43,726 nucleotides of DNA, taken from the NCBI GenBank assembly GCA_946413265.1, contig CAMKJU010000027.1, forward strand, positions 1-43,726. The letters run 5' to 3'. The notes under the pieces are model-generated. The model was not told the origin of the DNA, searched no databases, and worked only from the letters and a program-made list of their open reading frames with translations. The position numbers and the translations under genes are program-made. Source of the DNA: an uncultured Lentisphaerota bacterium. Lineage in GTDB: Bacteria; Verrucomicrobiota; Kiritimatiellia; RFP12; UBA1067. Of the stretch, positions 37,323 through 43,726 are shown one piece after another; the stretch's first letter is position 1; each line of letters begins with the position of its first letter.

Positions 37323-40286
37323 CTATTTATCGTAAACCTTGCGGCCGGCGCGGATGGCCTCGTAGACGCGGCGTTCGGATTCAAGACGGCGCTGGTAGCG
37401 GACCTCGCGCGCCTGGTCGACGGCGCAGGGCACGAAGCCCTCCATGTCGCAGCGGGGTTTCGCGCGTAGCCGTTCCTGGCCCTTCCTGATGAGCGCAAGC
37501 GCCTCGTCGTAGGCGGGCTTGCCCTTCACGCCTTCGAGAATGCGGGAGCATTCGGGACGGTCGAAGTCGAGCTGTTCGCGCTGCCGGGCGCGGTGTGAAA
37601 TGGAAATGCCGCGTCCGCAGAGCTTTTCGAGGCGCTCCATCTCCCCGAAGGTGAGCGGCATGCGTCCGCCGGGGTTGTCGGGGTAGGCGCACTCGTACTG
37701 CGGATAGTACGGCGCATTGAGGTCCATCCACGTGATGACGCGCCCGCGCTCCTCGTCGGTCAACTGCACGCCGCCGTGTCCGTAGAGCTTCTTCGTGAGC
37801 CGGGATGCGTGCGAGCCCCAGCTGTACGCCGGCTGGATGGAGGCCGGGCCGCCGCCAATGCACGTCACGTAGCCGAGCGCCCAGAGGTCGACGTAGCTCG
37901 TGCAGAAGAACGCGCCCCTGTCGCCGCTGAGGTTGATCTTGTTCCCCGCCTTCTTGCCGTAGTCGTGGCAGCTGACGCACTTGGCGGTGAAGACGGGCTG
38001 CACCTCGCGCTGGAAGCTGTAGAAGTGCGGGGGCGTGCCCTTCTCGAGGCCCGCGAGGTTGTACGAACCGTCGAGCTTGGACGGCGCGCGCTGCATGGCA
38101 AGCGGCTTGGCCGTGACGGGCGCGGCTTCGCCCACGCGGTTTTCGTGGCATCCCACGCAGCCGTACTTCTCGCCCGGCTGTAGGTACGCGCCGGAGCGCA
38201 TCGACTGCACCATCTTCCCCTCCGCGTCCAATGCCTGGAAATAGACGAACGTGTTCGCGGGCACCTCGAAGTAGGCGCTGCCGTCCGCCTCCACCGGCAC
38301 CGTGCCGAGGATACGCTTGTTCTCAAACGAGTGCCAGTTCATCGCGGCCGCCTCCTCGCCATGGCCGAACCAGCCGCGGCGCGGCGTCCACGAGCGCTTC
38401 TCGGGCGACTCCACCACGCGGATCGCCTTGACGCTTCCCGGCGCCACGCCCTTCATGTGCGTGCCCACGTAGATGTTCTGCACGTAGAAGAGGCCCGGCG
38501 CGGTCGGCGACGCGAACGTGCGCTGCTCGCTCTGCACGACGGGTTTCTTCGACGGACGCAGCACAATGGGCGAGTGGCACCCCGGCGCCTCCGCGTGGAA
38601 CACCACCTCGTTGCCGTGCAGGTCGAGATAGACGAGCGCGGTCTCCTCCCCGCGTCCGGTCATGCGCACGGCGATGAAGTGCTCCGCGTCGAGCGGGAAC
38701 GGGTCGGCGTACTTGAGGCGGATGCCGCGCGTGGAGTCGAAGTCCTCCTTGCCGCCCGCGTGGATGCGGTCGCGGTACGAGGCCGGCCACGTGCGCAGGA
38801 CAGGCTCCTTGCCGTCCACGCCCTTCGCCCGGTCGATGATGCCGAGCGCGCCCCACGGACGGTCATGGCAGCTGCTGAGCACCGCGATCACCTTTGAGCT
38901 GTCGTTCGGGTCGATGGCGCGCGCGTTGAGCACGCCGCCGGGGCTCGTCGTGTTGTTGCCCCAGTAGATCGCGTGGCGCGTGCCGTCGGGGTTGCACACC
39001 CAGAGGCCCTGCGCATCGCCGAAGTTGCGGTCCACGTACTCCCAGCGGTCGTAGATGATGCGTCCGTCGGGCAGCACGGAGGAGTGTCCCTCGAAGAGCG
39101 TCGAGACGCCGATCTGGTGGATGTTGGCGCCATCCGGCTTCATGCGGTAGAGGTTCGCCATGATGTGGCGGTTGCACATGCAGTACTTCGGGTTGCGCGT
39201 GGAGCTGAAGAGAATGTCGCCGTCGGGCAGCCACACGGGGTCGATGTCCGTGACGCCCTTCTCGCGCGTAAGCTGCGCGAGGCCCGTTCCGTCTGCGTTG
39301 ACTGCGTAGAGGTGGTAGTCGTCCGTCTTACCCTTGCGCATGGAGAACACGATACGCCGTCCGTCGTAATCGACTTCCGGATCGCGCACGGTGCGCGCCG
39401 GCTCCTCCGGCACGATCACGCGCACTACCCCTGTTTTCGGATCGAGCGCCTTCAGCGCTCCCTGCGTGCGGTATTTGCTCTCGTTGATCTCGCCGCACTG
39501 GAAGAGCGTCGCGGTGTTGTGGTGGTCGGGCGCGTACTGCGCGCGCGTCACGTACGCGATCTCGTGCGCGTTGACGATCGGGTTCTCGCGCACGAGCGCC
39601 TTCAGGAGGAACGCGTCAAACGCCTTCGTGGATTTAGAGGCGGTGGCGGACAGCTCCTCCAGAAGCTTCGCGGCGGGATACGACGCGAACTTCGCGCCCA
39701 GTTCGCGCACGGCGGCGGCGGCGGACGCCACGGCCTCCTCCGACGGCATCCGACGTTCCTCGAAGTCCGACGCGCCGCGCACACCCTCGCAAACCACATC
39801 GTCGATCGTGACGTGCCCCCAACCGCTTGTCGCGTGGTCCACGATGCGGAAATAGACGTCCTTGCCCACGAACTTCGGCACGTTCCACGTCACCGTACGC
39901 ATCGGCTCGCCGTTCTCGCCCGTGGCGGAGACGATCGCCTTGCCCGTCGCGCGGTCCACCAGCTCGAAGCGGGCGTGCTCGCCGCCGCCGATCTTGAACG
40001 TGATGGTCGGGCCCGTCAGACGGATCGTCGGCGACTCGACCACGCCCGTCTGCCTGTCGGCCGAACGGTTGTTCTTGTCTTCAAGGGTCGAAACGAAGTA
40101 CTTCCCGCCCTTCGTGTAGGGCTTGCCCGTGTTGTGTTCCTTCGCGCGGTCGGTCACGATCCGCTCGAACGCGCCGGACGTCACCTTCCATCCCTGCAGG
40201 TCGCCTGTCTCAAAATCGTAGACGATACGCTCCGCCATCATCGGCAGCGCCGTCGCAAGCGTAGCTATAATCACCGTGCTTTTCAT
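37323..40286 (-). CDS. Exported multidomain cytochrome c related to hydrazine synthase alpha (HzsA-like)
   Basis: A 987-aa protein with signal peptide MKSTVIIATLATALPMMA. Residues about 20-170 are a beta-sandwich (YDFETGDLQGWKVTSGAF .. WGHVTIDDVVCEG) like the N-terminal sugar-binding part of some GH32 proteins. Residues about 280-650 are WD40/PD40-like blades (GRRIVFSMRKGK, PDGDILFSSTRN) belonging to the HZS-alpha middle-domain family. Two haem motifs CVGCH (near residue 708) and CVSCH (near residue 768) follow. PVC genomes hold many such homologues outside anammox bacteria, so hydrazine synthesis is not implied. Electron transfer in the envelope is a fair guess. It is 25 nt before the GH27 gene and 16 nt after the GH63-like gene; its presence in a glycan operon is unexplained. 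Confidence 0.85.
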   Translation of the reverse strand: MKSTVIIATLATALPMMAERIVYDFETGDLQGWKVTSGAFERIVTDRAKEHNTGKPYTKGGKYFVSTLEDKNNRSADRQTGVVESPTIRLTGPTITFKIGGGEHARFELVDRATGKAIVSATGENGEPMRTVTWNVPKFVGKDVYFRIVDHATSGWGHVTIDDVVCEGVRGASDFEERRMPSEEAVASAAAAVRELGAKFASYPAAKLLEELSATASKSTKAFDAFLLKALVRENPIVNAHEIAYVTRAQYAPDHHNTATLFQCGEINESKYRTQGALKALDPKTGVVRVIVPEEPARTVRDPEVDYDGRRIVFSMRKGKTDDYHLYAVNADGTGLAQLTREKGVTDIDPVWLPDGDILFSSTRNPKYCMCNRHIMANLYRMKPDGANIHQIGVSTLFEGHSSVLPDGRIIYDRWEYVDRNFGDAQGLWVCNPDGTRHAIYWGNNTTSPGGVLNARAIDPNDSSKVIAVLSSCHDRPWGALGIIDRAKGVDGKEPVLRTWPASYRDRIHAGGKEDFDSTRGIRLKYADPFPLDAEHFIAVRMTGRGEETALVYLDLHGNEVVFHAEAPGCHSPIVLRPSKKPVVQSEQRTFASPTAPGLFYVQNIYVGTHMKGVAPGSVKAIRVVESPEKRSWTPRRGWFGHGEEAAAMNWHSFENKRILGTVPVEADGSAYFEVPANTFVYFQALDAEGKMVQSMRSGAYLQPGEKYGCVGCHENRVGEAAPVTAKPLAMQRAPSKLDGSYNLAGLEKGTPPHFYSFQREVQPVFTAKCVSCHDYGKKAGNKINLSGDRGAFFCTSYVDLWALGYVTCIGGGPASIQPAYSWGSHASRLTKKLYGHGGVQLTDEERGRVITWMDLNAPYYPQYECAYPDNPGGRMPLTFGEMERLEKLCGRGISISHRARQREQLDFDRPECSRILEGVKGKPAYDEALALIRKGQERLRAKPRCDMEGFVPCAVDQAREVRYQRRLESERRVYEAIRAGRKVYDK

Positions 40287-40302
40287 TGTTTTACCTCTCT
40301 CC

Positions 40303-42096
40303 TTATTTTTTCTGAAGCTCATGGGCCAGCACGAGAAACGCGGACGCGGTCCAGGTGTAGGCGGGATCGCGGCGGGCCTGGCCAGTTTTCGCGTCGAAGT
40401 TCTCGGAGAAGCCCGACTTCATGATGAGCTTGCAGAACTTGAGCGAAATCTCGTCTGCGAGCGCATCCTCGCCGCACGCGCGCAGTCCCTCCACTGCGAT
40501 AAGCGTGGACGGTCCCCAGATCGGCCCCTTCCAGTAGCCGTCGGGATGGTAGTGCCGGCTGTTGACCGACTCCGAGGCGAGTCCCCAGTCAGTGATGAAG
40601 CCTTTGGTCTTGATGTCGTCGATCATCTTCGCGCGACACTTCTCGGGAAGGCGCTTCCCGAGGATCATCGGCAGGCGCGTGACGAGCGAGAGCGAGTCGC
40701 GGTCGAAACCGCCGTCGCGCAGACGCCGCACGCGCGGCGCGCCGTCTTCGTCGAAGAGGATCTTCACCGTCGCGTCGAGCATCTTCTTCGCGCGCGCGGT
40801 CCACTGCGCGGATTCCGCCTCCCGGCCCAGCGTCTTCGCGATGTCTGCGAGACACTCCATCTGGAGAATGAGGAACGCCTGGAGGTCGGGCGTCTCGAGC
40901 GGCGGACGGTTCATGCAGATCGCCGTGGAGTTGTCCCAGCCGGAGTCGCAGCCGTCAAGATATTCGGCGAGGCCGTTGTGGTCGAAGTCGCGGCGCGTGA
41001 GCCACCAGTTCGTCCACTTGCCGATGAGGTTGTAGGCGATCTCCAGCTTGTCCTTCGAGAACTCCTTCATCGCGCGCAGCTTCGAGAACACCCAGCCGTG
41101 TACGGGCGGCTTGACGGCGAGCCAGAAAATCTGCTCGTCTGAGACCATGTCGGGCATCATGCCCTCGGGCGTCATGAAGTCGAACATACAGCGGAACTGC
41201 TCCCACGCGGCGTCCTGGTCGTGGTAGCCGAGGCTGAGCGAGTTGATCGCGTGGTCCCAGCTCCACGTCTTGTTCATCCAGTTGTTGCTCATCAGCATCA
41301 TCGGACGCCTGAACAGCCCGCGCGGACCCGCGATGGTCGTCCAGAAGAGAATCGCCGCCTCGTGTCGTGCCCATTCAAACTCTTTCGGCACGGAGGGAAG
41401 CGAGGCGTACATCCGCTCGAAGCTCGCCTTCTGTTTCGCGACAGCCTCCGCGAACGTCCCCTTCACCTCGTTGCCGTCCCAGTCGCCCGTGTGGATGTCG
41501 AGGAGCGCCACCTCGATGCCGTCCTTCGACGGATGGACGCGCACGGTGTTGCCGTGGTCCGGGTCACGCACGCCCGTGCGCGTGTCCATCAGAATGCGGT
41601 CGGCGTTGAAGTGCATGTAGTCGATGGTGCGCCCGAACGTCGAGGGGAAATCGTACTTCTGGCGCGGGAACTGGTACTCAAAGCGGATGTGCATCTCCGG
41701 CGACTTCGAGCGCACGAGCACCACATCGGGACGCAGATACGCAAACTCGATCACTCCCTTTTCCGTCTTCGCCTCCAGCCAGCCTTCGCGCATCACGCAC
41801 TCCGTCACCTCCACGTCCTTGCCGCCGACGGACGGCACGAGACGACAGAAGTTCTCCCGCCAACAGGTGCTGACGTTGCGTATCCAGAGACCCGGATAGG
41901 TGTTGAACATGTACTTCCCCTTCTCGCACCTGCCCACCGTCAGAAACGACCCCGGCACGCTGTACGGGAACCCGGGGTTGCCCACCTTCACCGGTTCGGC
42001 GAACGACATCAAAGCGCAGGCAAACACCGTCAGTGCGGCGAGAACTCGCACGCCGCACACATGTATCTTCCGGAAAACATGGTAGTCCATAATCAT
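40303..42096 (-). CDS. Exported GH63/MGH1-like glycoside hydrolase
   Basis: A 597-aa protein with a signal segment (HVCGVRVLAALTVFACALMSFA). Residues about 28-230 are a beta-rich N-terminal domain. From about 240 the (alpha/alpha)6 barrel of clan GH-G enzymes begins, with WARHEAAILFWTTIAG, the acid-containing TWSWDHAINSL near residue 280, PEGMMPDMV, CDSGWDNSTAICM, and GYWKGPIWGPSTL near residue 517, all typical of GH63/GH37/MGH1-like proteins that remove alpha-glucosyl residues. Exact substrate is unknown. The ATG at 42096 has GGAAAG upstream; an internal ATG at 42090 is possible. It is the first gene of the six-gene operon that starts from the TTGACA/GATAAT promoter. Confidence 0.88.
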   Translation of the reverse strand: MIMDYHVFRKIHVCGVRVLAALTVFACALMSFAEPVKVGNPGFPYSVPGSFLTVGRCEKGKYMFNTYPGLWIRNVSTCWRENFCRLVPSVGGKDVEVTECVMREGWLEAKTEKGVIEFAYLRPDVVLVRSKSPEMHIRFEYQFPRQKYDFPSTFGRTIDYMHFNADRILMDTRTGVRDPDHGNTVRVHPSKDGIEVALLDIHTGDWDGNEVKGTFAEAVAKQKASFERMYASLPSVPKEFEWARHEAAILFWTTIAGPRGLFRRPMMLMSNNWMNKTWSWDHAINSLSLGYHDQDAAWEQFRCMFDFMTPEGMMPDMVSDEQIFWLAVKPPVHGWVFSKLRAMKEFSKDKLEIAYNLIGKWTNWWLTRRDFDHNGLAEYLDGCDSGWDNSTAICMNRPPLETPDLQAFLILQMECLADIAKTLGREAESAQWTARAKKMLDATVKILFDEDGAPRVRRLRDGGFDRDSLSLVTRLPMILGKRLPEKCRAKMIDDIKTKGFITDWGLASESVNSRHYHPDGYWKGPIWGPSTLIAVEGLRACGEDALADEISLKFCKLIMKSGFSENFDAKTGQARRDPAYTWTASAFLVLAHELQKK

Positions 42097-42127
42097 GTTC
42101 TTTCCATTTGAACGGGAAAGCAGCAGT

Positions 42128-42156
42128 ATTATCCCAAACTGAATGCTTAGTGTCAA
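42128..42156 (-). promoter_or_regulatory. Near-consensus sigma70 promoter for the GH63-like operon
   Basis: The minus strand shows TTGACA (42156-42151), a 17-nt spacer and GATAAT (42133-42128), a perfect -35 and five of six -10 bases. The start codon is 31 nt downstream. It is the best promoter in the window and probably drives the six genes down to 30978. Confidence 0.8.
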
Positions 42157-42203
42157 TTCACATTTCGGGCCAATGCGGCGAAATGATCCTTGAATATCGT
42201 CTC

Positions 42204-42842
42204 TCACCGGACGAAATTCGTGAGTGCGCCGCTTTCGTTCGCGGGCGGAAGGATGCCGGCGTCGCGTCCGGCCTTCTGGCACTTCATCACATAAACCATG
42301 TTGCGAGCGAGGTTACGAAGCGTCTGCAAGCCCTCCGGATCGCCTGGCACGTCAACCTTGGTGAGCGCGTGGAACTCGTTCCAGTAGGAGCTGCCCACGA
42401 CGATCATCTGCGAGATGGTGGCGTACTTGTTCAGGACGTCGAAACTCGCGCTCGTGCCCGCACGGCGCGCAACGACGATGCTGGCGCACGGTTTGTGGTG
42501 GAGCGCCGCGTAGCCGTCCGCGCGCATCGTCGAGAAAAAGAGACGGTCGAGGAAACTCTGGATACGGCCGCTCGGATGCGCGTAGTAGACGGGCGAACCG
42601 AACACGAAGCCGTCCGCCGTCTTCGCCTTCTCGGCGAACGCGTTCACGGCGTCGTTCGCGAAGACGCAGCGCTTCAGCTCCGCACACTTGTTGCACGCCA
42701 TGCAGTCGGCGATCGGCTGTGCGCCGATATCGACGATTTCTGTCTCCACGCCCTCGGCGGCGAACGTCTTCGCCATTTCCTGAAGACCGGCCTTCGTCGA
42801 ACCTTCGTTGTTCCATGAACCATTCAGCATCAGTACTTTCAT
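42204..42842 (-). CDS. Flavodoxin-fold NAD(P)H-dependent FMN reductase with Cys cluster
   Basis: A 212-aa protein. The N-terminus KVLMLNGSWNNEGSTKAGLQEM is the FMN phosphate-binding loop. Near residue 48 there is CMACNKCAELKRC, a cluster like that of iron-sulfur flavoproteins, and GFVFGSPVYYAHPSGRIQSFLDRLFF is the second flavin loop. The family uses FMN to move electrons from NAD(P)H to quinones, metals or other acceptors. Two ATG codons are possible (42848 and 42842); the second is preferred because AGGA lies at 8 nt rather than 2. It follows the patatin gene by about 25 nt in the same direction and ends before the GH63-like promoter. Confidence 0.9.
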   Translation of the reverse strand: MKVLMLNGSWNNEGSTKAGLQEMAKTFAAEGVETEIVDIGAQPIADCMACNKCAELKRCVFANDAVNAFAEKAKTADGFVFGSPVYYAHPSGRIQSFLDRLFFSTMRADGYAALHHKPCASIVVARRAGTSASFDVLNKYATISQMIVVGSSYWNEFHALTKVDVPGDPEGLQTLRNLARNMVYVMKCQKAGRDAGILPPANESGALTNFVR

Positions 42843-42869
42843 TGGCATTTTCCTTTCAAAGTTCTTTGG

Positions 42870-43712
42870 TTATTGGGCTTCGTCAAACGTCACCTTGGCA
42901 GTTTCGCCGGCCTTGCGGCCGATATCGTAGATGCGTTGCATCACATCCGGGTCGTGACAGACGCGGGAGATTGCGAGCGGTTCCTTCGGCGCGATGAGGA
43001 TGGCCTTGCCGGCGGCGACGCGCGAGTCGATGTACTCCAGCGTTTCGTTGTACCAGACGTAGCGGTTCTTCAGCGCCTGGTAGATGGCCGGGTGGCGGTT
43101 CAGAAGCGGCATGAGGAGGCACATTCTCTTTTTCGGGAACTTGCGGTAGCCGTGGGGGCGCGTGGTGATCACCACGTTTTGCTCGTAACCAATCGACTCG
43201 AAATAGCGGAGCGGAATGCCATCCGAGAGGCCGCCGTCGAGGTACAGTCCGCCGTCGATCGCGACGGGGCGCGAAACGAGCGGCATCGAGGCGGAGGCGC
43301 GTATCCAGTCGAACGCACGCGCGTCGGCCTTGTCGAGCCGCTTGTACACCGCCCTTCCCGTTGCGCAGTCGGTGGCGACGACGTGGAACTCCATTGGGTT
43401 TGTCTCGAATGCCGCGGCGTCGAACACGTCAAGTTCCATCGGGAGCGTCCGGTAGCAGAACTCCGCGCCGAACAGGTCGCCCGTCGTCAGGAGAGACTTC
43501 CACGAGCAGTAGCGCGGATCGCGGGCGAAGCGCTTGTTGTAGCGGATGACGCGGCCGATCTGTCCGCTCTTGTAGTTGCACCCGAAGCACGCTCCGGCGG
43601 ACACGCCGACGATGCCGTCGAACGTGACGCCGCGCTCCATCAGGACGTCGAGGACGCCGGCCGTGAACAGCCCGCGCATCGCCCCGCCTTCAAGTACAAG
43701 CCCGCGTTTCAA
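42870..43712 (-). CDS. Patatin-like phospholipase (YjjU-type)
   Basis: A 280-aa protein. The oxyanion loop LEGGAMRG is at residues 7-14, the nucleophile Ser38 is in GVSAG, and the catalytic Asp159 is in YLDGGLSDG. ASASMPLVSRPVAIDGGLY is typical of the bacterial YjjU group of acyl hydrolases. It probably hydrolyses membrane lipids or lysophospholipids; the protein lacks a clear signal peptide, so it may act from the cytoplasm. The start codon is TTG at 43712, supported by GGAGG eight bases upstream and an in-frame TGA two codons before it. The rest of the region to the right is not in the window. Confidence 0.92.
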   Translation of the reverse strand: MKRGLVLEGGAMRGLFTAGVLDVLMERGVTFDGIVGVSAGACFGCNYKSGQIGRVIRYNKRFARDPRYCSWKSLLTTGDLFGAEFCYRTLPMELDVFDAAAFETNPMEFHVVATDCATGRAVYKRLDKADARAFDWIRASASMPLVSRPVAIDGGLYLDGGLSDGIPLRYFESIGYEQNVVITTRPHGYRKFPKKRMCLLMPLLNRHPAIYQALKNRYVWYNETLEYIDSRVAAGKAILIAPKEPLAISRVCHDPDVMQRIYDIGRKAGETAKVTFDEAQ

Positions 43713-43726
43713 TGTTCATCCCTCCA

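Noticed and set aside
37323..40286. Hydrazine synthesis (anammox) suggested by HzsA similarity
   Set aside because: No HzsB/HzsC-like genes or other anammox genes are nearby, and the homologous family is widespread in PVC bacteria without anammox.
1..43726. CRISPR arrays, insertion sequences, rRNA operons and integrases
   Set aside because: No direct-repeat/spacer array, transposase, integrase or rRNA sequence was seen on either strand.

Overview
The window reads as a GC-rich chromosomal segment from a PVC-group bacterium, most likely a Kiritimatiellota/Verrucomicrobiota lineage. This is an inference from gene content: DUF1080, Gfo/Idh/MocA, heparinase-like, GH27 and hydrazine-synthase-alpha-like proteins, giant LamG surface proteins, and C-termini of the form FFRVR. 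The DNA is almost fully coding. Nearly everything runs on the minus strand, and the only confident plus-strand gene is a MATE transporter. No stretch longer than 300 bases lacks a gene; the largest gap, 19407-19650, holds a promoter, T-rich DNA and an inverted repeat.

Layout by coordinate, with transcription running right to left except for the MATE gene. 1-2475: a truncated SNF2 helicase, rpe, tRNA-Gly(CCC) and tRNA-Ser(CGA). 2558-14879: four consecutive genes for exported proteins (a 583-aa protein, a tail-collar protein, a 2881-aa LamG giant and a calcium-loop protein), preceded by tRNA-Leu(UAG). 15021-19406: a small membrane protein, a Nif3-like protein, a HEAT-DUF1080 protein and a Tat-exported oxidoreductase. 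19651-25452: a likely six-gene operon, TetR - TMEM43-like - unknown exported protein - TrmH-type methyltransferase - SDR - MiaB. 25497-26870: the divergent MATE gene. 26945-30837: an overlapping set made of a fused DUF3791-like protein, a DUF3990 protein and a 73-aa protein, then an ASCH-RadC fusion and an M14 carboxypeptidase. 30978-42096: a six-gene operon with a good promoter (GH63-like, HzsA-like cytochrome, GH27, Fe-alcohol dehydrogenase, DeoC, heparinase-like). 42204-43712: a flavodoxin-fold reductase and a patatin.

The most unusual signal is a family of REP-like hairpins. Each is typically a 9-bp stem with a 3-nt loop next to a GTAG tetranucleotide, and every copy in this window sits inside a coding sequence without breaking the frame. 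Insertions are seen in MiaB, the SNF2 helicase, the ASCH-RadC protein and the DUF3791-fusion protein. At least four copies have different stem sequences that are still perfectly paired, and one locus has the inverted-pair layout of a BIME. The other systems worth attention are the four-gene exported giant-protein cassette and the DUF3791/DUF3990/73-aa overlapping cassette.
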